Origin: Pollenia angustigena
Taxonomy: Eukaryota; Arthropoda; Insecta; Diptera; Polleniidae
DNA: 64,000 nt
NCBI GenBank assembly: GCA_930367215.1
Contig: OV884056.1
Coordinates: 41,106,308-41,170,307 of the forward strand
Direction: 5' to 3'
The position numbers and the translations under genes were made by a program. The notes under the pieces were generated by a model. That model made no database searches and was not told the origin of the DNA. It worked only from the letters and a program-made list of their open reading frames with translations. This document shows positions 44,304 through 55,795 of the stretch, piece by piece; within the stretch, counting starts at the first letter, position 1; every line of letters starts with the position of its first letter.

Positions 44304-44790
44304 CACGCAGAGAAAAAACATGTTTAAATATGGTCACCTCCAACAGTACTATTTTTAAAGAAAATGTTCACCATATAATGTTTAATTTAACCATATTTTT
44401 GTCACCGACAACCATATTATGTTTAAAGTAGTCCCCTATCAAGAAGCCACAAGCATATTATGGTTGCCTCTAAACATGTTATGGTAAAATATGACAATTA
44501 TTTGTTTTTAAATTAATAATAGTATTTTCCTCTTTTTCAAGAGAAACATGCTATGCTGGAAAACCAACCATGCTATTTTAAGTGTTCAACATATTTTAGT
44601 TCTTATCACCCATAATAAGTTTGGAGGCAACCATACTATGGTTGTGGCTTCTTGATGGAGGATTATTTTAACTATAATATGGTTGTCGTTGACAATAACA
44701 TGGTTATATTAAACATAATATGGTTAAAATTTTCTTTTAACATAGTATTGTTGGAGGTGACCATATTTAAACATGTTTATTCTCTGGGTG
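44304..44790. mobile_element. MITE family CACGCAGAGAAAAA, most intact copy
   Basis: TA-flanked; CACGCAGAGAAAAAACATG and then TTTAAATATGGTCACCTCC at the left, fully mirrored at the right (tip CTCTGGGTG). A TIR of about 42 bp with few mismatches. 487 bp, noncoding. Internal ACCATATTATGGT and CCATAATATGG palindromes. Confidence 0.88.
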
Positions 44791-46586
44791 TAGTTTCCTT
44801 AAAAAACTCACTCCCAAAAAATCCTTTGATACACCTCAAATAGCAACGAACAAATTGTCAGTTTTGGAAAAAAAATGAGTTTTTTATCAAAGCTGAGCAC
44901 GTGAGGAATTTCCGACACACAATCACGCACGGTCGCAAGAAAAGGAAATGTAATCACGTACGGACACGCACGAGGGATTAAAAGATTTTCAGCCTCCTGA
45001 TGGAGGGAATAAGAGATAATAAACAGCGAATTTTAGCAAAAGTTTTACCCTAGATGCCATATAAGGCCAACTTCCGGAAACGTCCTTTGACATACCTAAA
45101 AACACAATAAGAACGTTATATGTTGAATTTTTGAAAATATTGCTGCAATTAATGCATTGAATATCGTGAACTTTGTTTCATAAAAGTTTCTTTGTCCCAT
45201 ATCCAGATTGCTTACGAAAACCACTTTAATACCCAAACTTCCCTGTATACAAAAACACACAAGTAACAAAAAAAAATTAAAGAATTAGGCAAACAAAAAA
45301 ACCGTAACAATGACTAAAAAAATCCGTAACAAGTACTTAAAATTCAAATCAATGTTTATACAATAGCTATTACATTATTTCGAACAACAATACCTTCAGA
45401 AGGCATAACAAGATACTACAACAACATTAAAATGTTAACATTAATACAATGTTACCAAATAAACACGAACTTTAAGGAAAAAACAAAACCAAGACAAAAA
45501 AGGAAACTTCTGGTTGAATGCGAAATAACAAGAAGTGAATTACGACCCTTTTGTTCATTATGAGTCTGTAAGTGCGTAAGTACGATACGTGATCATTAAA
45601 ATTATAATTTTGTTTTTTAAGGAGCACCTGTACTCTGACTCGTTTGAACTTCCGACCTTCAAGTGTGATTTTTTTTAATGTACGTGTGCAAATTGGTTAC
45701 ACATACATACACATGTTATTTGATAAAGTGCACACTGAACTTGAAGAAATTAATATTTATTTATACCCATTACAAAAATTAAAAGGGTTATATTGATTTT
45801 GTCATTTTGTGTATAACAATTATCACCAAATCGGTGTTTTTTTTTTCATTAACGTAGCAAAATCGAATGTTTGTTTTACTTACCCGCAAATATTACACGA
45901 ATTTTGTACTTCACTTATTCTCAATTCAAATAAACCTTTTAAAACTATTGTTTTCAGTGTGAGCTATCGGTATCATAGAATATTAAGCTTTTTGCCGATA
46001 TTAATCTGGCAAGTCTACCTCCATACGATGACGACCTATGGCTTTAAACAATGGGTAATGACTGAAACATGAATCTTCGTGAACTTTTGTTTATTTTACA
46101 GCCACTATTTTGTGTTTTGTTAATATTATTAATAACCAAATCAAGCAATTTGTTTGTCTGCTCGCGGGAAACATTTGCAGGATATTTAAATTTTCGATTA
46201 TTTTCTTTGAAAATGTTGCTTTTAATTTGCATAAAAAAAAGAAAGAAACTTAAACTTTACTGATCCTGCATCATAAGCTGCTAAAAACCAAAATCAGAAT
46301 ATAACAGGAATACTTCAAGGGCAACAATTGATCTGCTAAAAAGTACACATTATCATGTTTCTAATCGTTATATCTCTGATAATTTCATCATTAATCGCGC
46401 ACATAAGCATTTCATCAGTGAAAAGTATAAGGATACATATATTTTCACTATTTTCTATGAGGAAAAAACGGAACAATTCCACTTTTACAATTTTCGGATA
46501 AATGAACAAAAATTAATTAATTTGACCCGATTAAAAGTAAATAAATTCGTTAAAACAATGACTATAAGGATTTTAGTATGTACAGT
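44791..46586. other. No supported gene
   Basis: Includes a more GC-balanced piece at 44880-45100. Two adjacent hydrophobic frames (45809-46072 and 46069-46263) look membrane-like but lack any motif I can defend. Confidence 0.35.
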
Positions 46587-47326
46587 AGTGCGGGGATACT
46601 ATCGATATTTTCTACTATCGATATTTATCGAAAGTTCACATTTCACTATCGATATTTATCGATATTACTATCGACTGAATGTTTGTACTCAAGTAGCAAA
46701 ACTTTAACTAGTTTTTTATCAGGCTAAAGTTCGTTATTTTTATCACTTTATTGAACGTATGAGACGTATGTATGTACGCACGTTGTTTTAGATGACAATT
46801 TTTAAAAATTGTGATTGTGAACCAAAGTAACAAGGACTATCAGATATTTAATTGCAACTTTAGATAATATTCTAAATTGGATTTGATTCTCAACCCAAAA
46901 GGTAATCAATCTAGCGGACTTTTCCTCTAATGATCGTTCATTGTTTTATCCTAAGCTCGCAATTGCGATTGCATTTTTATTTGATTTTTTTTTACATTAT
47001 AAAAATATCTGACATTTTAGTCCGTATATAAACATTTAAAAATTTCCTCATAAAGGCCTTAAGTTAGTAGTAAAAAAGCACAGCTAAGCAATCCATGCCA
47101 CCTGCCATTCTTGTTGTTTGTTTTCATTGCTGTAATTCTGCGCGAATTAACAGTAGCAAGTAAAAACTTGCGGCAAAAAACTGTGTGTGTATAGCTGCTG
47201 TAACATGTCTTCATAGCTATATTCTAAATAATAATAATATCGATATTGATATTTTTCCTATCGATATTTTCGATAGTTTAAGATTATCGATAGTATCGAT
47301 AGTACTATCGATAGTTTCCCAGCAGT
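46587..47326 (-). mobile_element. hAT-like element with TATCGATA-rich ends, copy 2
   Basis: Ends GTGCGGGGATACTATCGATA and, as reverse complement of the right, CTGCTGGGAAACTATCGATA. I count nine exact TATCGATA octamers, in two clusters next to the ends. The centre (46780-46960, minus) keeps remnants of the hAT C-terminal region found in copy 1 (ERPLEDKSARLITF-like and EYLIV-like segments). 740 bp. Confidence 0.68.
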
Positions 47327-47639
47327 AATGTACAGTATTATTTAGAAAAAAACATTAAATTTAAAAAGTGGAATTGTTGCGTTTTGTTGTGGGCCTCTTC
47401 AAGCGTGCTTAGGTTAACATGTATTATGGTCGTGCTGCGTATAGGGCACCAAGTCTCGAATGGCCAGTGGGTGAGGTTGACAGTTGGAAAATATTGGCTA
47501 TGTTTTTAAATGTATCACTTGTATTCGCTTCCTTTTCCCAGTATTAAACAATAGTTAGGCATTCGAAAAAAAACAGAATCAAACTAGGGAAGTTACGATA
47601 CGATACCGATACTCAAAATAAAATTTTTTTTATTACACA

Positions 47640-48725
47640 AAATTACAGTGAAAAGCTTCGTTCACAATGGAAGAAACGATGTTATTTTTTCTTCTATCTT
47701 CTTTCTCCCAAAGTATTTCATATACAGTAGAGTCCCGATAATCGTAATCGCAAGGGACCGGCCATTTCTTACGAATTATAGGGGTTTTCGATTTAACGGG
47801 GTTAAAATAAAATAAATACGAATTAACGGGGTTTTTCAATTTATTTACCAAAATGATATAAAAAAAAACATAAAAAACAATTGTTGTAAATAAAATATAT
47901 AAAAATTATTTATGTAACAAACTGATCTTAAGAAAATGAACCCACACACAAGCAAAAGCAAAAACCCACGCAAAAAAATAGCGGTAAGCAAAAAATCATT
48001 CTTTCAATGTTTATGTTGTTTTTATTACGAATTATCAGTAGTAGTTAGCAAAAAATTACGATTTATAAGAGGAAAAGAAGATTTTATTTGAAAAAAAAAA
48101 TTACGAATTAGCGAGGGGACCAAAATGTTTGGAAATTTTACGAATTAACGAGATTTTTTCAAGGGACCGACAGTTTATTACGAATTATCGGGAATTACGA
48201 TTTATCGGGGTACGAATTATCGGGATTTGACTGTATTTTCCTTTAATTTTTTGAACAAAAATGTAACTAAAATTTTTTAAAAAAATTAAGTCAACTTCTA
48301 CTTCAGCAAGAATTTGTATGAAATTGAAAACACGTTTATATTGATTTGATTTAGTTTTGAACGAACATTTTAGCAAAATGTTTTAAAAAATAATAATAAA
48401 TAAGTTTTATTGCTGTGGGCAAAATTTGCAAATGGTTTCATAATGCAAAATGTGACAGTTTGTGAAAAAAACTGTTGCTGTATTTTGAAAACCAGTGAAA
48501 ATGTTGCATTTTGTTAAAACTTTCATTCAAAACTAAATAAAATTATTAAAAACGTCATTTTCAATTTTAAACAAATTGTTGCTGAAGTAGAAGCTGACTC
48601 AAGTTTTTTCAAAAACTTAAGCAACAATTTTGTTCGAAAAATTAAAGGCAAATATATCAAATACTTTGGGAAAAAGAAGATAGAAGAAAAAGAAATAGTT
48701 TCTCCCACTGTGAACAAAGCTTTAG
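47640..48725. repeat. 1.1-kb imperfect palindrome (long TIR element)
   Basis: Left arm (AAAGCTTCGTTCACAATGG, TCTTCTATCTTCTTTCTCCC, TCAACTTCTACTTCAGCAA, TTAGTTTTGAACGAA) is mirrored by the right arm at 48490-48725 (CACTGTGAACAAAGCTTTAG, GGGAAAAAGAAGATAGAAGA, GAAGTAGAAGCTGACTC, TTCAAAACTAAATAAA). Removing the pogo-like MITE 47723-48233 makes the arms contiguous, about 235 bp each. Origin unknown. Confidence 0.72.
47723..48233. mobile_element. pogo/Tigger-like MITE with internal TIR-like iterations
   Basis: TA then CAGTAGAGTCCCGATAATCG at the left; CGAATTATCGGGATTTGACTG then TA at the right. A CAGT tip with a TA duplication fits pogo-type elements. The interior repeats TTACGAATTA-(A/T)CGGGG about eight times in both orientations, close variants of the TIR. 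511 bp. Confidence 0.78.
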
Positions 48726-49925
48726 AGATTATTAATAAAATTTAATATTTAATATGATTTAAAAAACAAAGAATTTACTTTGAATTCATAATAGATAATT
48801 TAACAAAAAATTAAAAAAAAAATTTTATCAAACTCAACAAAAGATGAGAATTCCGTTCGGTTTTTTTTAACACAAACTTCATTGTGTTCGGTTAAGCTCA
48901 TTAATGTTCGTCCTTTTTGGCTGGAAAAAAAAACCAAACATTTTTTAACAAAAACAAAATACACATTCGCAAAAAAAACAAAGAGCCAGCAAAATAATTT
49001 TACACAAACACAACAAACACATAAGCTGTTCGGTGCTGCGGTCGTTGCTAAAATTTTTTCTTTGTTCGTTTTTTTATCAATGTAAAAAAAGAAACATTTA
49101 AGAACATTAAAATATAATGTTTGTCTACAGTATCACTACAATTTTCTGTTTTTTTAACGAAGAACAGAACAATAATTAAAATGTTCGGCTCTTTCTTCAA
49201 ATTAGTTACGAACGGTATTAAGGGCTGTGTTCTTCTACACAATCACTAAAAAAAATTGGGTATGTCAGCCGAACGCTAAATAATGTACTGTTTATTTTCG
49301 AACACTGGTTTAAACCAGACCTGCAGTGAAAAATAGTTTCTTAGGTGCGACATTTTCTTCAAGTTTGGGAATAACATGGTATTGCGGCCGTAAACAATCG
49401 GATCTGCGTCTCTAGTAATATTAGAAGATCTAAGGTATATCTCGACTTTTTCTTCAGGAGAATTAAAGAAAAGAACGGAAAGAGACTCATCCGTTTCGGA
49501 TTTTCTTATAATTTTTCACAAACGCTCCAAGGGCCAGTTCTTTCAGACTAATCACGAATTGAACTACCTGTAGAGGTAAAATTAAATGTAGCTCAAGTTT
49601 TGACAATTCCCAACAACTACTATACAAGTTTTAAATATTTTATTCTAAACGAAAAAATCAGTTGAAATTTTATTGTTATTTAATTAATACTTTAATTAAA
49701 AATTTATTTTAAAACAACTAAAATGTTTATTAAGTCTAAATTATATTTTTAATTTTCTTTCAACAAAAAAAAAATTATTCAATTATCACATTGATTAAAT
49801 AGAAATATTATTTTTCATGCACAGCTTGCCATTAAGCAAGGCTTTTCTTAAAAAAAACTTTAAATACTTTTTAAAAAATTTAGAACATTCAGGTATTGCT
49901 GGAACCCAACACCTAATAAAGCTTA
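48726..49925. other. No supported gene; MITE fragment
   Basis: 49650-49810 matches the interior of the 13372-13862 MITE in reverse (TTTAATTAAAAATTTATTTT and ATTCAATTATCACATTGATT). The stretch 49320-49600 is more GC-balanced and unidentified. Confidence 0.4.
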
Positions 49926-50682
49926 AACAAGGTGACAAAAAGTTGTTACCCGGTGTTCTTGCACGGTTATTTCTTTAATGTCCAATTTCAATCATGAGAT
50001 GATAACGAACTTTTTATGGCCCGAATTGGAAGGTATGGATGTGGACGATATTTGGTTTCAACAGGACGGTACCACTTGCCACACAGCTAGCGAAACAATA
50101 TTTCATTTTTGCGACAAATTCAATGGCCGTGTTATCTCACGTGGTGGTGATGTCAATTGGCCGCCAAGATTATGTGAGTTGACACCGTTGGACTTCTTTC
50201 TTTGTGGTTTTTTGAAAGAAAAGGTGTACGTGGATAAGCCAGCAACAATTCAAGAGCTTAAGGATGAGATAATTCGGCACATTAACGGCATAGAACCTCA
50301 ATTGTGCCTCAGCGTCATCGACAATTTGGACCATCGGATGGAGGTGTGCTGCCGAGGTTGCGGCAGCCATTTGGCCTATATCTTGTTCCATCCATAGTTG
50401 AACCATATCAATATTAACATAATAAAAACAAATGACAATAATTTTTTAAATAATTTGTGTCTTATTCAAAATCAACATCGGCCCTTAAAATTTAGTATCA
50501 GTAAATGAAAAACTTTAGTTTTGCCTTGGATTGTGTTTATTTGATGTCTAAAAAGTCCATTTCTTATTCACGTGTATTTTATATCTGTTAACTTCACAAA
50601 TGTTAAAGCAAAACTGGCATTTACCACCTTTGCAAGAATTATAGCATCTTCCTATTTGTGATGGCTTTTGCGCCACCTTGTA
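49926..50682 (+). mobile_element. DD41D mariner-type element, internally deleted
   Basis: TA at 49924-49925 and 50683-50684 flank AACAAGGTGACAAAAAG at the left and, as reverse complement of the right end, TACAAGGTGGCGCAAAAG. It contains the C-terminal transposase half. The N-terminal DNA-binding half and first catalytic aspartate are deleted. Confidence 0.72.
49978..50397 (+). CDS. DD41D mariner-type transposase, C-terminal half
   Basis: 139 residues. NFNHEMITNFLWPELE leads into DIWFQQDGTTCHTA, whose D is the second catalytic acid. WPPRLCELTPLDFFLCG carries the third. Exactly 41 residues separate the two aspartates, which defines the DD41D branch of the IS630-Tc1-mariner superfamily. The usual terminal region (YVDKPATIQELKDEI, CCRGCGSHLAYILFH) is intact to a proper stop. 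The first aspartate and the helix-turn-helix domain are missing, so the protein is not active by itself; the ATG at 49978 is not the native start. Confidence 0.85.
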   Translation: MSNFNHEMITNFLWPELEGMDVDDIWFQQDGTTCHTASETIFHFCDKFNGRVISRGGDVNWPPRLCELTPLDFFLCGFLKEKVYVDKPATIQELKDEIIRHINGIEPQLCLSVIDNLDHRMEVCCRGCGSHLAYILFHP

Positions 50683-51914
50683 TATTCGAGCACAACCTAC
50701 TCACCTCAACTACCACAGCATGTTAAAAGCTTCATTATCTTTCAACTTTTATAACCTGCAAAGTTTTCCTTTATTGATGGGAACTGTCGATAGTCGCCTA
50801 AAAAGTATAAAGATAGATAAAAAGAATGAAACGCAAAAATGGCGAAAAAAAAAAGTAAACATCTTACACACCTCCATACATTTTCGTACAAACGGTAAAA
50901 AAGAAGGAAATATCTATACATTAATATTGAAGAAAAAGGAATTCCAATGATTATTTTGCTTGCATTGCTACAATTCTATCTTTGGGTTATTTTTTTTTTT
51001 TATTTCTTTTCAAGGCAAAGGATATTCCCACACGTACGAATACTTATCAGTAGGTTATAATATATATTTTGTTCAATATCAAAAAAAAAAAAAAATTACA
51101 ATAACAAATACAGCCACATGTACATATTATTAAACATGTATAGGTTCGTAAATTTACATCTCCTTACGTGTTACTAATGCGCGGAAACATGGCAGTTAAA
51201 TGACAATAACAAGTTAAGGCTGATTTGGTTTTATTTTTTTAAATTGTCTCTTTTTTCGTATGTCACTTTTTTCGCGAAAGCTATAAAAAGGGCTTTTTAG
51301 AGTTAAATACTTGTTTAAGTTTCAAATACAAGTCCTTTTGTAAGGATTACATTTGCACACTAACACACACACATATACCCAGCCATACAAACACATACAC
51401 TTGAAATTCTCTCACACACACAAAATAAGTATGCTTTAACAAGCATTGAAAATGCTACAACAAAAGGGTGTCTTCATATTTCGAGTAACGAAATAGCAAC
51501 AACTGCAAAAAAATAAGAACGATACGAATTATTAGGAATATAAAAAGAACGAACAAAGAATAAGAAGAAGAAATGAATGAAAAAGAAACCGTTTTGTGTA
51601 CAAATGTGATTTAAAGGCGACATTTGTGTTAGATTCAAGCACCTGATGTCACATTATTATCATTTTGTCTTCGTTTTTTTTTTGCATGAGTATTGTTGTG
51701 GGTGGGGTGCATTAGAGGGAGGAGATCTAAAAAGATGTGTAAGTAAATGTCTTCGTTTTTAACTATTAAAGACAAAGTTAACAATCATTAATCATTTATA
51801 GCCAATTTCACCATCAATTCATATTTAAATTTGGTTTTGATAAAATTTTATTATCAAGTAATTTTTGGGAATACAAAATGTTAACTTTTGTTTGTCGTGC
51901 TTAATTCCCAATTT
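50683..51914. other. No supported gene
   Basis: AT-rich, with poly-T near 50990-51002, poly-A near 51081-51096 and CA-rich short repeats near 51360-51420. The frame at 50678-50950 has no motif. Confidence 0.4.
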
Positions 51915-52580
51915 TTATAACCACACCACAATAGTGGAGAGGGTATTATGAATTTGTGCTGATGTGTGTAACGCCTTAAAATATTGGTCCTAGACCCACC
52001 TTAAAGTATTCCCTCAACAATAAATTTCAGTGTATTTATTAAATATGAAAAATTGGGAATAAAGCACGTCATACGGATATCGTATTGATAATAAACTTTG
52101 TATTCCCGAAAATAACTTTGATGACTCAGAATCACTTTCTGAGTCGCACTAACGATGTCCGTCCGACTGGCAGGCTGGCTGGCTGTCCATGTAACCTTGT
52201 GCGCAACGTACAGGTCGCAATTTTAGAGATAATTTGATAAAATTTGGGACATAGATTCTTATTGGCACAAGTACTATTGAAAATGGGCGGAATCGTAGGA
52301 CCACGAGGGAAGATAAGGGAAAATTTCTTTCTCTCAGAAACTTAAAAACCGATTTAAATGAAATTTAAAATCTATATGGACGCAAAAGGTATGCATTTTT
52401 TTTTAAATATGACCACGAGGGGAGATAGAGGCAATTTCTGCCTCTCAAACCGATTTTAATGAAATTTAAAACATAGATAGAACCATATCTATGTGGACAC
52501 ATTAGCATGATGTGTTTTTAAATACTGTGGTGTAGGGTATCATATGGTCGGGCTTGGCCGACAATACTTTCTTACTTGTT
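51915..52580 (-). repeat. Dispersed repeat family A, interrupted copy
   Basis: TATAACCACACCACAATAGT at the left; CATATGGTCGGGCTTGGCCG and CTTTCTTACTTG at the right. Collinear with 27197-27717 except for the 112-bp repeat inserted at 52011-52122 and a short duplication near 52380-52440. Confidence 0.75.
52011..52122 (+). repeat. Solo 112-bp repeat inserted in repeat A
   Basis: CCCTCAACAATAAATTTCAG to TATTCCCGAAAATAACTTTG-AT. It breaks repeat A between TTAAAGTAT and GACTCAG. Its length and sequence equal the terminal direct repeat at 60576-60687. It has no inverted ends, so it behaves like a solo terminal repeat. Confidence 0.7.
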
Positions 52581-53391
52581 ATTCTTGATAAAAACACTAT
52601 TTTTATTATTAAATAAATTGGTGAAATCGGCAACTAATCAATAAAATATTATATCCAGCTTTTTGTTAACCGTTAGTTAACCCATCAAATGTTATTGTTC
52701 AACTTACAAAGCAAGAAAACGTTTTTTGGTAGTGAAGTGGCAATGTGTAAAAACAGGCCGCTACTATCAACACAAATTGCATGAGCAAAACAAAAAATGC
52801 AAAAAGGGCAGCTTTCGAAGAAAAAGACAGAAATATTTTCTGTCTCGTGACGCCTCTGTGTGCTCTGTGGTTCAACTACTACTTAGACAACAACTGCTCC
52901 GTTGAACATTATTATTAACTCTTGGTTTTATTTTATAAATTTTATACAGACGCTGTGACGCATCTTCTTTTTGTTTAGCAGTAACACCGTCACTTTTTTA
53001 TTTTTTGGTGTTTTTCATCTTTGGAAATAAAAAAAAACTGTAAAGAAGAATACTGCTACCAACATAGAAATTTCGTATTTCGATAGAGCTTTCATTTTTT
53101 GCTCCGACAACAATTTTAAGTGAGCCAATATACTGTTAATATGAAATACTAGTTAACAAATAATTATCAGTTTAGTTTACTAAAAATTAGCTAATGACTG
53201 TAAATTTGGGCCTAAGGGTTACAAATACAATTACAAATATATTTAAACTTAACCCAGCTAGCATTTAGGCGATCATTTTTGGTAAAATTCCTCCGCATTG
53301 GGTCTTCTCAGATCAATTTTGATGATGAAAAAATAATTTATCACTTGAATGATTGAAAAAGGAGTCATTTATGATTCATTCTTATGCTCAA
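52581..53391. other. No supported gene
   Basis: Unassigned AT-rich sequence with a few GC-balanced patches (52740-52880). No motif-bearing frame. Confidence 0.4.
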
Positions 53392-53654
53392 CACAGAAAA
53401 AATGGTGCACCAATAAAAGCATTAATTAAAAATAAAATCAGTTTTAATTAAAAATGTAATCAAGTGAATTAAACATTTAATCAAGTGAATTAAACTTTTA
53501 ATCAAGTGTTTTAAACGTTTAATTGGCAATATTAATTTGCACCAGTTAACAAATAAATACTATCAATTAAACGTTAAATTCACTTGATTAAACGCTTAAT
53601 TCACTTGATTACATTTTTAATTAAAACTGATTTTATTTTTGATTAATGCTTTTA
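53392..53654. mobile_element. Palindromic MITE with iterated ATCAAGTGAATTAAAC
   Basis: Starts TA-less CACAGAAAAAATGG (same tip as the 13372 family). Arms of about 95 bp are mirrored: AATAAAATCAGTTTTAATTA and GTAATCAAGTGAATTAAAC on the left; the complements on the right. The left arm holds three copies of TTAATCAAGTG(A/T). The right tip is replaced by the fragment 53655-53812. Confidence 0.6.
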
Positions 53655-53812
53655 CTCGTGCAACCATAATATGGTTGTAGCTTCTTGATGGACGTCTAAT
53701 TTAACCATAATAAAGTTGTCGGAGACAATAATATGGTTAAAGTAAACATCATATGCTAAAAATTTTCTGTAAAAATAGTTTTGTTAGAGGTGACCAAATT
53801 TAAACAACTGGG
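53655..53812. mobile_element. Truncated MITE, CACGCAGAGAAAAA family
   Basis: AACCATAATATGGTTGTAGC, TTAACCATAATAAAGTTGTC and TTTTGTTAGAGGTGACCA follow the order of the right half of 44304-44790. The outer tip is lost. Confidence 0.6.
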
Positions 53813-54239
53813 TTTACAATCTACATTGTACATATTTATCTAGATAATATTCGGCGTAAATAATTCTTTTATTAATCTAAACCTTATAACATAATTTTTT
53901 GTCGGGTCCAACACTAGTGTTACTTTTCTTGTAAAAGTTTTTCTTACAGAATTAAACGTTAATTTTATATCAGGTGTAATTTCATCTCAATCGGTTAATT
54001 TGGCTTCATCTCAAGTGTAATTTTACATTTTGCCGGTGGCAACACTGGTCTGTGGTATAATTTCTAGTCATATAGAAAGATTTTAGGCCAACGTCTATCT
54101 AAGAAAACAAATGTGTAAATAGAATAATTTAAGGGATGGTGGTCCACTTTTGAATCTGTATATCTTTTTCTACCACATCAATTGTTTTAGATTTGAATCC
54201 CAATTTTTTTTTACAATTTCAACCCAAAATAAATTTTTC

Positions 54240-54355
54240 ATATTGAGGCGTTCCGAAATAAGCGTGTTTTCAATAGACGGTCACAAGGGCGAAGTATAAA
54301 TATTCTGAATGTGGTTTTGGTGTTACACAAGGAATGACAAACTTAAAGTACCCAC
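54240..54355 (-). repeat. Repeat B fragment
   Basis: AGCGTGTTTTCAATAGACGG, AGTATAAATATTCTGAATG and ACACAAGGAATGACAAACTT correspond to the middle and end of repeat B at 14698-14830, diverged. Confidence 0.5.
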
Positions 54356-54420
54356 ATTCAGTACTCGTATAAATTTCAGAAAACTACCAGTATCGAAACG
54401 GAAATAGTATCGATAATGAT

Positions 54421-54567
54421 AGTCTGGATTCGCACTACGAAAGTTTTCTTTCAGAAAGTAATAGTTTATTAGTGAGAAGAGGGCTAATAGTAGCAATTTC
54501 TCTTCCCCTCTCACCAATAAACTCAGACTTTATAAAAAAAAAAACTTTCGTAGTGTGAACCCAGACT
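54421..54567. mobile_element. Short hairpin MITE, 147 bp
   Basis: AGTCTGGATTCGCACTACG and AAAGTTTT at the left; AAAACTTTCGTAGTGTGAAC and CCAGACT at the right. Inner parts also pair (GTTTATTAGTGAGAAGAG with CTCTCACCAATAAAC). Confidence 0.78.
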
Positions 54568-55795
54568 TAACATAAATCTGTAATATGTATATCACTAATT
54601 TGTTGTCATATGGCCATATATTCGATATAATCATTCTCAAAACTTTTTTTCCCTTTAAAAATTAAATATTTTGATAACACAAAATTCAGCCCAAATAACA
54701 TTTAATATTCTTTCTGCACTAAGGTGATGTAGGATATCATTTGCAAGGGCTTCACTGACTATAATTTATTTACTTGTTAATTGGATCTTATGTAAAACAC
54801 CTCTTTATATGGAACCCTCTACAACGATTACGTTTAACTAGGTTTGTTTTATAATGTTTTGTTTGTTTTTTCATACCCTCCAACGCGAGCGTTAAATCAC
54901 GGTATACTTAGTTTGTCAATCCGCGTGCAAATCTTGATATCAAGATAATATTCGGCACAATAAACTCTGAAATGATTGTTAATTCCTAAACATAATTTTG
55001 CTTTGCCGGGTCTATGAATGACTACCGGCCCTTAATATGGTATATTCTCAAAAATGTTTAATGTAGGGAACCATATGGTCGGACTTGAATAACAATACTT
55101 TCTTACTTGTTTTATTTAAAGATTGTTTTTTTTTTTTTTTTTAACGTTACACAGGAGATTTTTTCAACCTAACGAGCCAAAAGTAGCGAAAGCTGAATAC
55201 AAAAGGAATTGTCATCATCATGTCAGATTACATTTAAATGATTTTTGCATTTTTTTCTTTCCCGTTTTTGATTTTGTTGTTTTTGCTGTTAACAAAATAT
55301 AAAAAAAAATATTGTTTAAGGTTATAATTTCTGGTGTGTCTAATAAAGACAGCTTTGCAGGTATTTAAAACGGGCCCTTATTAAGATTTGACGTCTTTGG
55401 TAAATATTTAGATTCTAAATATGTATGTATGCACATATTTGTTTGTTTGGGTGTGGGTGTGTGCGTGTGTGTTTGTTTGTATTTGTTTAAGTATGAATCG
55501 TTTTCGTTAACAATAAAATTTGGATTAGTAGAGAAACGAACATGTACTCCAAGTGCTGTGTACGTAGTTGGCATTATATATTTTAAGGAGTTTATTTAAG
55601 CTTTAGCACAACCGTGTAACAAAAAAGCCGATATGTTTTAAGGACTTTTAAGCACAACACAAATTTTAATGAGTTTAAAATCTTTGAAAACGTGAAAAGA
55701 TTTATAAAATCTAGTACAAAGAATTTGTAGCTATTAAATGGATGAATTTAAGTATTAATTAAAAAAAAATAATACTGGAAAAAAATTGATTTATA
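54568..55795. other. No supported gene; repeat A fragments
   Basis: ATGTAGGATATCATTTGC (54730) and TAGGGAACCATATGGTCGG (55065) are ends of repeat A. A GT-rich stretch is at 55450-55485. The rest is unassigned. Confidence 0.4.

Noticed and set aside
45809..46263. Two adjacent hydrophobic frames that look like a multi-pass membrane protein (LRELLFILQPLFCVLLI)
   Set aside because: Composition follows AT-rich background, the frames differ, no family motif could be defended, and a resemblance to peroxin-16-like tails was too weak.
49320..49600. Possible BEL/Pao-type polymerase remnant on the minus strand
   Set aside because: Only vague similarity; no RT, RNase H or integrase motif could be read.
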